From: JBAXSK01 sp044358815
GTDB lineage: Bacteria; Cyanobacteriota; Cyanobacteriia; Pseudanabaenales; Pseudanabaenaceae
Assembly: GCA_044358815.1 (NCBI GenBank)
Contig: JBIKNH010000055.1
Coordinates: 1-21,107 of the forward strand
Length of the DNA stretch: 21,107 nt
Reading direction: 5' to 3'
The notes under the pieces are model-generated. The model was not told the DNA's origin. It saw only the letters and a list, made by a program, of their open reading frames with translations, and made no database searches. How positions within the stretch are numbered: the stretch's first letter is position 1; every line of letters starts with the position of its first letter. The position numbers and the translations under genes are program-made. Positions 1 through 6,618 of the stretch are shown here, piece by piece.

Positions 1-459
1 ATAGTAAGGATCTAAAGCGTGTTCTGCATCCACAAAAGCCGCAATGCCGCCCCGCCGCTGCACTTCAGCAATAGCATGGAGGACAAGGGTGGTTTTACCA
101 GAACTTTCAGGACCGTAAACTTCAATGACCCGTCCCTTGGGTAAGCCGCCCCCCAAAGCCAAATCTAGGGTCAGGGAACCAGTGGGGATCGTCTCCACCC
201 GCATATTAGTGGCATCCCCCAGACGCATGATCGAGCCTTTGCCGTGATCCTTCTCGATCTTTTGGAGGATTGCGTCTAGGACCTTGCGGCGTTCGGGGCT
301 GATGGTTTGTTTGAAAGGCTGTGCTGCCGCCGGAGACGTTTGGCTACCATTACCACCGCTAGCAACAGAACTAGTTACGGCATTGGTTACAGCGTTGGGA
401 GTCGTATTAGCCGCACTGTTAGAGACAGTAGCAGATGAAGCAGTAGATTTTGGTGCCAT
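1..459 (-). CDS. recA: RecA recombinase, 5' part (C-terminus outside window)
   Basis: RecA binds single-stranded DNA, drives ATP-dependent strand exchange and acts in recombinational repair. The first 153 residues are present; the gene runs off the left edge. The Walker A motif GPESSGKTT lies near residues 116-124, followed by AFVDAEHALDP, as in all RecA proteins. The conserved N-terminal helix (SPERRKVLDAILQKIEKDHG) starts only at about residue 54. It is preceded by about 50 residues rich in Ala, Ser, Thr, Asn and Val that typical RecA lacks. No ATG, GTG or TTG lies close to the usual N-terminus, so the extension is probably translated from the ATG at 457-459; an AAGG just upstream is a weak ribosome site. 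The gene diverges from the HTH gene at 668. Confidence 0.96.
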   Translation of the reverse strand, partial: MAPKSTASSATVSNSAANTTPNAVTNAVTSSVASGGNGSQTSPAAAQPFKQTISPERRKVLDAILQKIEKDHGKGSIMRLGDATNMRVETIPTGSLTLDLALGGGLPKGRVIEVYGPESSGKTTLVLHAIAEVQRRGGIAAFVDAEHALDPYY

Positions 460-667
460 TGCCTTAGTGGTAAAGTTATAGACATTAAGGTTTCGCCTCT
501 GATTATAGGCGCGAATTTGGTCAATCTGGGTAAACTCATTACTCAGATAAATTTAAGACTCACTTCGTAATGGCCCCTATCGGTAGTCCTCAAATGCTTT
601 AGCTGAGAGAGGATTGCTGCTGCTTGGCTTATTGCCGTAGTTCTTGTGGTGCGCTATTGAATTAACT

Positions 668-1348
668 ATGTCAGATTTTTCCCAACGCCTAAAACAATTT
701 TTATTCACAGTCAAGTTAACTAGCTTTCGACAACTTGAAATTAAAGCCAATGTCTCCCGTCATACGATTTGTCAATTGCGGGATGGTCATGCGGAAAAAA
801 TCTCTTACCAAGAGTTACATCGCATGGCAATGGTTTTAAATTGCTCGGTGACTGATTTGGTAAGTGTCTTTGCCAGTGACCTCATCTACAGTGATGATTC
901 AGCCACAGTGACAGACTCTGCCCCATCCCCTGTGACATCTTTAGCGAAATCCATCAGTCCTTCTGGTGGCACAGCGCCTTTGAGTAAGCAACAACAGGAA
1001 AGCATCACCATTGCCAAACTTGAACTGCAACGGGAAGCGCTCCAAGTCTTAGAAACTTTACTAATCCAGTTGCCCACTGCAATCCATGCCGCAGAACAAA
1101 ATCCCACTCTCCCAGCGAAGAATATCTTGCCGTTATTGCGTCCCATCAATACCCTGATGCATCGCTGGCAAGTGACCGCCATTGGTACAGTGGGGCAATC
1201 TATACCTTTTGATCCCCGCCGCCATACCCTAATCGAAGGAACTGCTGATCCTGGGCAGCCTGTGACAGTGCGCTATGTGGGCTATGAGCAACGAGGTAAG
1301 ATCTTCTACCGCGCTAAGGTCAGCAGCACAAATAGTGGTAACCAATAA
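668..1348 (+). CDS. HTH protein with GrpE-like C-terminal domain
   Basis: A 226-residue protein. Residues 1-68 look like a Cro/C1-type helix-turn-helix (…LEIKANVSRHTICQLRDG…, then YQELHRMAMVLNCSVTDLV). A low-complexity Ser/Pro/Thr linker follows, then a helical stretch and a C-terminal block from about 180 (IGTVGQSIPFDPRRH … GQPVTVRYVGYEQRGKIFYRAKVS). That block follows the pattern of the GrpE beta domain (G-x-x-FDP-x-x-H … V-x-x-GY … RAxV). Similar HTH/GrpE-like proteins occur in cyanobacteria. GrpE is the nucleotide-exchange factor of DnaK, so a link to DnaK is possible but is an inference. I chose the ATG at 668 rather than 644 because the HTH begins directly after it. Target and regulation are unknown. 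Confidence 0.75.
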   Translation: MSDFSQRLKQFLFTVKLTSFRQLEIKANVSRHTICQLRDGHAEKISYQELHRMAMVLNCSVTDLVSVFASDLIYSDDSATVTDSAPSPVTSLAKSISPSGGTAPLSKQQQESITIAKLELQREALQVLETLLIQLPTAIHAAEQNPTLPAKNILPLLRPINTLMHRWQVTAIGTVGQSIPFDPRRHTLIEGTADPGQPVTVRYVGYEQRGKIFYRAKVSSTNSGNQ

Positions 1349-1381
1349 CCCCATCATCCAAATCAAATGTGATCTAAGACT

Positions 1382-1405
1382 ATGCTCTAAATCATGCTCT
1401 AAATT
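1382..1405 (+). repeat. 12-bp tandem repeat, two copies
   Basis: ATGCTCTAAATC is followed directly by ATGCTCTAAATT (11 of 12 identical) just after the HTH gene. The second copy also forms the left arm of the hairpin at 1394-1432. Confidence 0.7.
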
Positions 1406-1436
1406 AAGTGGTCGAAATTTAATTCGGAGCATTTTT
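1394..1436 (+). terminator. Possible terminator of the HTH/GrpE-like gene
   Basis: The arms ATGCTCTAAATT (1394-1405) and AATTCGGAGCAT (1421-1432) pair with one G-U and one mismatch around a 15-nt loop and are followed by TTTT. It lies 46 nt after the stop codon. The stem is A+T-rich, so the call is tentative. Confidence 0.4.
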
Positions 1437-1498
1437 GGAGCATTAAGGAGTGTTCATTTTGAAGCGTTAGTGAATAGTTGGGTGAGTTCAGTTAGAAA

Positions 1499-1522
1499 TC
1501 AATCAACTATTCAATCAAATAT
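1499..1522 (+). repeat. 12-bp tandem repeat, two copies
   Basis: TCAATCAACTAT is followed directly by TCAATCAAATAT (11 of 12 identical), then by a partial third copy (TCAAATATCC). It lies just upstream of the rpsB leader structures. Confidence 0.7.
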
Positions 1523-1536
1523 TCAAATATCCTGAA

Positions 1537-1709
1537 ACTAGGGACCTTGTTTGTGCTACCCTAGTCAAGCTGTCTAAAAACACACACTTGGCGTTTCGGG
1601 TGCAGTTTAGCGCCAACGTACTAGGGACAAACCCCAAGAGACAAAGGTGCTAAGACCTGTCAATGCGACCAAGTGTTAGGACAAACCCGAACATCTTAGG
1701 AGAAAATTC
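1537..1709 (+). promoter_or_regulatory. Candidate structured leader of rpsB
   Basis: About 170 nt before the rpsB start hold several complementary and repeated segments. ACTAGGG occurs at 1537-1543 and again at 1620-1626; either copy can pair with CCCTAGT at 1559-1565. An 8-bp hairpin, TTGGCGTT/AGCGCCAA (1588-1595 with 1609-1616), overlaps ACACTTGG (1584-1591), which can instead pair with CCAAGTGT (1669-1676). GGACAAACCC occurs twice (1625-1634, 1679-1688). The Shine-Dalgarno AGGAGA is at 1698-1703. Ribosomal-protein leaders often mediate feedback by the protein on its own mRNA. Whether this one does is inference; I do not recognise a known family and no promoter hexamers are convincing. Confidence 0.5.
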
Positions 1710-2495
1710 ATGCCCGTCGTTACCCTAGCCCAGTTGCTAGAGTCTGGGGTCCACTTTGGTCACCAAACTCGCCGCTGGAACCCCAAAATGGAACCGTATA
1801 TTTTTACGGATCGCAATGGGGTACACATCATTGACCTGGTACAGACCGCCCAATATCTCGAAGAAGCCTATAGCTATTTGCGTCAAGCTTCTGAACAAGG
1901 CAAGCGGGTGTTGTTTGTGGGTACGAAGCGTCAAGCCGCTGGTTTGATTGCCCAAGAAGCCCGTCGTTGCGGTAGCTTTTTCATCAATCAGCGCTGGTTA
2001 GGTGGGATGTTGACCAACTGGACCACCATCAAGAGCCGGATTGACCGCTTGAAGGATTTAGAGCGTCGCGAAGAAACTGGCGTTTTGGATCGTCTGCCCA
2101 AGAAGGAAGCTTCTAACCTGCGCCGTGAAATGGAGCGTTTGGAGAAGTACCTCGGTGGCATTAAGGGAATGCGCAAGCCCCCCGATGTGGTGGTGATCGT
2201 TGACCAAAAGCGTGAGTATAACGCCGTGCAAGAATGCCAAAAGTTGCGGATTCCCATTGTGGCGCTGTTGGATACCAACTGCGATCCTGATACCGTAGAC
2301 ATCGGGATTCCCGCCAATGACGACGCAATTCGCTCCATCAAGTTAATCGTGGGCAAGTTGGCTGATGCAATCTATGAAGGTCATCATGGTCAGATTGAGG
2401 ACGATGCCGATGCTGATGTCGCTAACTACATGGCAGATGACACCACCTACGAAGAAATTGATACCTTCTTGAAGGACGAAGAGGAAGAAGTCTAG
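1710..2495 (+). CDS. rpsB: 30S ribosomal protein S2
   Basis: Component of the small ribosomal subunit. The 261-residue protein starts MPVVTLAQLLESGVHFGHQT and contains FVGTKRQA, RWLGGMLTN and the IPIVALLDTNCDP segment, all hallmarks of S2. The acidic C-terminal tail (…EEIDTFLKDEEEEV) matches the longer cyanobacterial form. The start has a good Shine-Dalgarno (AGGAGA, 6 nt before the ATG). In most bacteria, including many cyanobacteria, tsf (EF-Ts) follows directly. Here a strong terminator follows at 2576-2620 and the next gene is hisE, so rpsB is monocistronic in this window. A structured leader may regulate it. Confidence 0.98.
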   Translation: MPVVTLAQLLESGVHFGHQTRRWNPKMEPYIFTDRNGVHIIDLVQTAQYLEEAYSYLRQASEQGKRVLFVGTKRQAAGLIAQEARRCGSFFINQRWLGGMLTNWTTIKSRIDRLKDLERREETGVLDRLPKKEASNLRREMERLEKYLGGIKGMRKPPDVVVIVDQKREYNAVQECQKLRIPIVALLDTNCDPDTVDIGIPANDDAIRSIKLIVGKLADAIYEGHHGQIEDDADADVANYMADDTTYEEIDTFLKDEEEEV

Positions 2496-2575
2496 GTTTG
2501 AATAGTTTTTTATGAGTGCTGTTTCAGTGCTTGTACTTAGCTAGTTCAGCCATACATCTACTCATTAAGAGTCAT

Positions 2576-2620
2576 AAATCCCACCTCTAAACTGCCTAGG
2601 GCATAGGGGTGGGATTTGTT
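2576..2620 (+). terminator. Rho-independent terminator after rpsB
   Basis: A 12-bp stem (2576-2587 with 2606-2617; AAATCCCACCTC against GGGGTGGGATTT, one G-U) and an 18-nt loop, ending in a short T-rich stretch. It lies 80 nt after the rpsB stop. Confidence 0.75.
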
Positions 2621-2679
2621 GGTAAGTGCCACAGATATAGTTATTTCAGTTAAGGATGTCACAACAAAGGAGATAGAGT

Positions 2680-2740
2680 AATGGACAAGATGTCCATTCC
2701 ACATTCCTTTATCCCTCGTAGGTCAGACATCTTGTCTGAC
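2680..2740 (+). repeat. Paired-palindrome (REPIN-like) repeat, copy 1
   Basis: Two hairpins: AATGGACA-AGA-TGTCCATT (2680-2698) and GTCAGACA-TCT-TGTCTGAC (2722-2740). They share the 11-nt core GACAAGATGTC in opposite orientations. The block 2683-2740 recurs inverted at 16456-16513 with 49 of 58 bases identical and no gaps. No coding sequence lies inside. Confidence 0.85.
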
Positions 2741-2900
2741 AATGCCCCTAAATAACGTGTCATTCTTATCTTGTTTGACTATAAAACTGCGCAACTGCCA
2801 AGAAAAACCATAGACAGAATCGAATACCTGCCTGAAATCTTTGCTTAAATTTGTCTAAAATATTTCCCTAGATTTTGCCCAGATTATTGATAAAAGCATT

Positions 2901-3191
2901 ATGAGTCACCAACCAGTAGATCCCCTATCAGAACTATTTGCGGTAATTGTGGATCGTCGGGACCATCCCAAACCAGATTCCTATACGTGCAAGTTATTCG
3001 CTGGTGGTGATAATAAAATTTTGAAGAAAATCGGTGAAGAGTCGGCCGAAGTGGTCATGGCTTGCAAAGACAATCAACCTGATGAAATTGCTGGGGAAGT
3101 GGCGGACTTGTTTTACCATACCCTGGTGGCAATGGCTTACCATCGGGTGGACTTGCAACAGGTTTATGATAAATTAGCAGCTAGAAGGTAG
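2901..3191 (+). CDS. hisE: Phosphoribosyl-ATP pyrophosphatase
   Basis: HisE hydrolyses phosphoribosyl-ATP to phosphoribosyl-AMP and pyrophosphate, the second step of histidine synthesis, in the cytoplasm. The 96-residue protein matches the usual length of a stand-alone HisE. It shows the all-alpha MazG-like pattern: SYTCKLFAGG, KKIGEESAEVVMA (metal-binding Glu residues) and EVADLFYHTLV. No HisI domain is fused, so the cyclohydrolase must be encoded elsewhere. The ATG has no strong Shine-Dalgarno. About 160 nt of A+T-rich spacer separate it from the upstream repeat. No other his gene is nearby, which is usual in cyanobacteria, where his genes are scattered. Confidence 0.95.
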   Translation: MSHQPVDPLSELFAVIVDRRDHPKPDSYTCKLFAGGDNKILKKIGEESAEVVMACKDNQPDEIAGEVADLFYHTLVAMAYHRVDLQQVYDKLAARR

Positions 3192-3406
3192 GGTAGGAAG
3201 ATTTAGTTACCTATTTACTCATTTACTCACCTTGCTATCTTGTCTTGGGATTGGCGCGGTAATTGCTGCATTGTTTTTCGAGGCATTGGCAGTAATTGCA
3301 ATAGTTGCTAGTAGTTGCTCTGTGATCACTGAACGGAGAGCATCTAGGGAAGGCGTGGCAACATTACAGAAACATATTTTGCGGATACCAGCATCACCAC
3401 AGAGCT

Positions 3407-5299
3407 ATGAATAAGGGTAAAGTTACTTTTGTTTGGGTCGTTTTTGGCTTAGTTGTGGCGGGAGCCGGATTAGGGGCTGGTTTAGCGGCGCGGTTTGCCA
3501 TACCAAAGACTGCCAGTACTTTGCCGCCCGTAGAGACCGATGTTGCCAGTAGTACTAATGGTAGTACCAATGACTTACCGCCCTTAAGTCCGGTGAGTGC
3601 TGGTGCAGTGAGTCAGAGTTTTTGCCAAGGCTCTCCCCTAGAACCAGTCACAAATTCTCTGTATCAGGTGCGGACGATTAATGCCATTGCCAATGACCCG
3701 CTGCCAGTGATTGCGAATTTGAGTGGTTTAGTGACTCCTGATCGGTTAGCTAGTTTTAATCCTGCGCCATTTCCCAATATTAGCGAGCGGGCGAAAAATG
3801 CACGGATTCCGATCATTATGTACCACGACATTACCCCCACTAAGGATGTGGACTGGGATGTAACAGTGGAAGATTTCGAGCGCCATTTGCGAACTTTGCA
3901 AACTGGGGGGTATACGCCGATTTCGATGGATCAAATGGTGAGTCATTTGCGAACTGGTGCGCCATTGCCTGAGAAACCTGTCCTGCTGACATTTGACGAT
4001 AATTATGTTGGACAGTATAAATATGCTTTTCCGTTATTACAGAAGTATAATTATCCCGCAGTTTGGTCTGTCCATACTAAGTTTGTCGGCACTGGAGGCA
4101 AGAAACCTAAGGCAACTTGGGACAATCTGCGGGAGATGCAGAAGAGTGGTTTGATTACCATTGCTTCCCATACGGTGAATCATATTAATTTTCGGGAATT
4201 AGATGATGCCAAAATTGCGAAAGAATTGAAAGAATCTAAGGCGGTTTTGGAAAAAGAATTGGGAATTACGATTGAGTATTTTACCTATCCGGAAGGTGAC
4301 TATACGGAACGTTCCAAGCAATTGGTACAGGATGCTGGATATAAAGCAGCGTTGACCATGAGCCTTGACCCGCGCCAAGAACGTACCGCCAATGAATCCG
4401 AGGATTTGCTGGGAATCATGCGTTATGGGCAATCCCGATTTAATGATGTAATTGAACAAGCTAGTGCAGGCACTGCGAGCGAGTCCCTGGCGTTACTGCC
4501 TGCGATGCGTCAGAGTGAAATCAACTTTACTACTCCCGTTGAAAAACGGAATGTGACGGTGGATGGTTTAAGTTTGACACTGGTTTATGGTGGTCGTCCA
4601 GTAACTGCTCACGCGGACAAACGAGCAGCGGTGGAAGATATCAAACAGAAGATGATTCCTGATGCGATTGCGGCAGTGGATGGCGGTTTCTTTTCCTTGG
4701 AACGGATTGATGGGAATAAGATGATCGGTCCGGTATTGAGCCAAAATTCCAGTCAAGCGGGTAAGTTTGATGTGGGTAATAAGGGCGAGAATCCTCTATT
4801 AAATGGTCGTCCTTTAGTGTTGATTAGTCCTACGGCGGTTAAGTTCGTGCCCTTTGATGCGAAGAAGCACGTTTCATTGGAAAGTGTCCAAGCGGAATTA
4901 CCAGACACGACGGATGCTTTTGTGGCAGCGGGTTGGCTGGTGCGGGATGGTAAACCTCAGCCTGCGGAGGCTTTTGGGCGTTTGTATGGTTTTGATGCCA
5001 GTCGGGATCGGGCGTTTTGGGGTATTGATCGCAGTGGTCGTCCGGTGATTGGCGTGACGATGGAAATGATTGATTCTGTGGGATTAGGGAAGATTTTAGC
5101 CAAGGCAGGTTTATCGGATGTGGTGATGCTAGATTCCGGAGCTAGTGCGGCTTTAGCCTATCGCGGGAAGTCGGTGATGAAGTATGAGCCACGTCCTGTG
5201 CCGCATATTGTGGCGTTACTGCCGCCGAATCCCGTTGCCCCGAAAGCGGAACCTGAGAAGGATGTCTGTAAACTATCTGTAAGTGTTTATCCTAAATAA
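3407..5299 (+). CDS. Membrane-anchored polysaccharide deacetylase fused to phosphodiester glycosidase domain
   Basis: A 630-residue two-domain envelope enzyme. Residues 8-30 form one hydrophobic anchor, then a Ser/Thr/Pro/Asn-rich linker leads to a CE4 (NodB/PgaB-like) deacetylase at about 133-320. That domain has MYHD (138-141), catalytic TFDD (195-198), metal-binding SHTVNH (H255, H259) and FTYPEGDY (292-299). From about 380 to 605 comes a domain like NAGPA/DUF2233 phosphodiester glycosidases, with DGGFF (425-429) and LDSGAS (575-580). CE4 enzymes remove N- or O-acetyl groups from polysaccharides; NAGPA-type domains cleave sugar phosphodiesters. A periplasmic role on exopolysaccharide or wall glycans is inferred. 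The two cysteines outside the domains (C73, C621) could pair. The gene is transcribed alone, ending at the hairpin at 5341-5366. Confidence 0.88.
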   Translation: MNKGKVTFVWVVFGLVVAGAGLGAGLAARFAIPKTASTLPPVETDVASSTNGSTNDLPPLSPVSAGAVSQSFCQGSPLEPVTNSLYQVRTINAIANDPLPVIANLSGLVTPDRLASFNPAPFPNISERAKNARIPIIMYHDITPTKDVDWDVTVEDFERHLRTLQTGGYTPISMDQMVSHLRTGAPLPEKPVLLTFDDNYVGQYKYAFPLLQKYNYPAVWSVHTKFVGTGGKKPKATWDNLREMQKSGLITIASHTVNHINFRELDDAKIAKELKESKAVLEKELGITIEYFTYPEGDYTERSKQLVQDAGYKAALTMSLDPRQERTANESEDLLGIMRYGQSRFNDVIEQASAGTASESLALLPAMRQSEINFTTPVEKRNVTVDGLSLTLVYGGRPVTAHADKRAAVEDIKQKMIPDAIAAVDGGFFSLERIDGNKMIGPVLSQNSSQAGKFDVGNKGENPLLNGRPLVLISPTAVKFVPFDAKKHVSLESVQAELPDTTDAFVAAGWLVRDGKPQPAEAFGRLYGFDASRDRAFWGIDRSGRPVIGVTMEMIDSVGLGKILAKAGLSDVVMLDSGASAALAYRGKSVMKYEPRPVPHIVALLPPNPVAPKAEPEKDVCKLSVSVYPK

Positions 5300-5340
5300 A
5301 TTTAACTAATCAGATTACATAAATAAGCTTAATTATAATG

Positions 5341-5378
5341 TCCCCGAATTTGTAAAGATTTGGGGATTTATTTTTATG
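5341..5378 (+). terminator. Rho-independent terminator
   Basis: A 9-bp stem, TCCCCGAAT (5341-5349) with ATTTGGGGA (5358-5366), one G-U pair and an 8-nt loop, followed by TTTATTTTTAT. It lies 42 nt after the deacetylase/glycosidase stop and separates that gene from the KGK cluster. Confidence 0.85.
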
Positions 5379-5467
5379 CAAACTTATTTTGGTTTATTTG
5401 ATTATTATCTACGTTATTATGATTAAATATCAGTAATTATTAAAGTTTTAGGGGGTTAGTCCTAGGT

Positions 5468-5857
5468 ATGATAAAAGATGATGAGGTATTGGCAGAAAAT
5501 GACATAGTGAAGTTTGGCTCTGACTCAAGCTATGCCGATAAGATCCAAAATATTTTCAATGTAATTAAAATGCGTAATACATTTGAAGTAAGCGACTTTG
5601 CCCAGCAGTTGTTGAAAGTAGTTTTTCTTAGCAGCAGTTATTTTCAGAGAGACTCAGTTGACTTATTTCAAGAGGGAATTCCATGTGAGGCGATGACTGT
5701 AAGAAAACAGGGGTGGCAGTCAGGAAAAGTCAAACTAGTTGTAAATCTTGTCTTTGTGCCAGACGAACCAGCAAAAACAGAAGAGCAGTTTTGCACTTCT
5801 GAAACAACAGAGATCCCTAGTCCGTTGGATGAAATTCGTAAGCAAGTGGAGAGTTAA
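5468..5857 (+). CDS. KGK-domain family protein, paralogue 1
   Basis: A 129-residue soluble protein with no signal peptide or membrane segment. The layout DIVKFG … NTFEVSDFAQQLL … GIPCEAMTVRKQGWQSGKVKL … FVPDEP … SPLDEIRKQVES matches my knowledge of the cyanobacterial KGK family (conserved W-x-K-G-K-V … PDEP core and SPLD-x-IR tail). Function is unknown. The first Lys of the KGK motif is Ser (SGK). It is the first of three tandem paralogues at 5468-6612; the next start codon follows its stop after 4 nt. A GGGGG run and a CCTAGG lie just before the ATG; the Shine-Dalgarno is not canonical. Confidence 0.75.
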   Translation: MIKDDEVLAENDIVKFGSDSSYADKIQNIFNVIKMRNTFEVSDFAQQLLKVVFLSSSYFQRDSVDLFQEGIPCEAMTVRKQGWQSGKVKLVVNLVFVPDEPAKTEEQFCTSETTEIPSPLDEIRKQVES

Positions 5858-5861
5858 ATTT

Positions 5862-6245
5862 ATGATGGATAACTCACAGTATCTAGCTCCTGACGATGTG
5901 ATCAAGTTTATCAAGACTGAAGCAAACTCATCTGATATGAATCATATATGCAGCGCTTTGGGAATAGGTAGCTCAATTGAAGTTTTTCAGATGAGTGATC
6001 TTGTCAATAAACTTTGTGCAAATCACAACAGTCTGCAAAAGCAAGTAGTTGAATTATTCAAAACAGAAGGTTTTCCTTGTCAGGTGATGACCAGTCAACA
6101 TCGGGGCTGGCAATCAGGAAAAGCTCGGCTCACACTTGAATTTATTCCTGATGATCAGTCCAAAACCAAAATAAAATCCCTGCCTCCCGCTGCGCCAGAA
6201 ATCCCTAGTCCACTAGATGAAATCCGTAAACAAGTGGAGGGTTAA
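5862..6245 (+). CDS. KGK-domain family protein, paralogue 2
   Basis: A 127-residue paralogue of its two neighbours. It shows DDVIKF, SSIEVFQMSDLVNKL, GFPCQVMTSQHRGWQSGKARL, FIPDDQ and SPLDEIRKQVEG, again with SGK instead of KGK. An upstream in-frame extension to 5748 is possible but overlaps paralogue 1 and shares no similarity. The ATG at 5862 aligns with the starts of the other copies, and the GGAG inside the end of paralogue 1 sits at ribosome-site distance. The 3' end and spacer (GTGGAG-GGTTAAATTTATGA) almost repeat the previous junction, so the duplication unit included the spacer. Close spacing implies translational coupling. Confidence 0.75.
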   Translation: MMDNSQYLAPDDVIKFIKTEANSSDMNHICSALGIGSSIEVFQMSDLVNKLCANHNSLQKQVVELFKTEGFPCQVMTSQHRGWQSGKARLTLEFIPDDQSKTKIKSLPPAAPEIPSPLDEIRKQVEG

Positions 6246-6249
6246 ATTT

Positions 6250-6612
6250 ATGACAGATAAGTTAGAAAACCTACACCCCGATGATGTGGTTAAATTTCAG
6301 ATTTCACCTGACAACGAAGACGCTGTTGACGATATTTTTAATAGTTTGAGCATCAGCAATACATTTGAGGTTGAAGATTTTATCTACAAACTCTGTGTAA
6401 CACAAACTTATTTTATTGAGGAAGCGACAGAACTTCTTATGAAAGGAATGCCTTGTCGTGTCTTAACTGCTAGAGGTCAGGGCTGGCGCTCTGGCAAAGT
6501 AAAATTAAGCCTGCAGTTCATGCCTGACGAACCAGAAGTAACATCTTTGCCTCCTGCCGCGCCCGAAGTCCTGAGTCCATTAGACGAAATCCGTAAACAA
6601 GTAGAAAGCTAA
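6250..6612 (+). CDS. KGK-domain family protein, paralogue 3
   Basis: A 120-residue paralogue and the last gene of the KGK operon. It shows DDVVKFQ, NTFEVEDFIYKL, GMPCRVLTARGQGWRSGKVKL, FMPDEPE and SPLDEIRKQVES. The linker SLPPAAPE before the tail is shared with paralogue 2, so these two are probably the younger pair. The ATG at 6250 lies 4 nt after the previous stop. It ends 6 nt from the stop of the convergent bestrophin gene with no visible terminator between them, so the two transcripts probably overlap at their 3' ends. Confidence 0.75.
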   Translation: MTDKLENLHPDDVVKFQISPDNEDAVDDIFNSLSISNTFEVEDFIYKLCVTQTYFIEEATELLMKGMPCRVLTARGQGWRSGKVKLSLQFMPDEPEVTSLPPAAPEVLSPLDEIRKQVES

Positions 6613-6618
6613 TTATCC

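Noticed and set aside
2515..2531. AGTGCT repeated 11 bp apart after rpsB
   Set aside because: Only two copies of a 6-mer; easily chance.
3232..3414. 60-residue open frame before the deacetylase gene
   Set aside because: Starts at TTG without a ribosome site, overlaps the next start, has no recognisable family; the hydrophobic stretch may be chance. The region also holds small repeats (TAGTTGCT twice, 10 bp apart).
5748..5861. Longer N-terminus for KGK paralogue 2
   Set aside because: It overlaps paralogue 1 in another frame, and the ATG at 5862 aligns with the starts of the other two copies.
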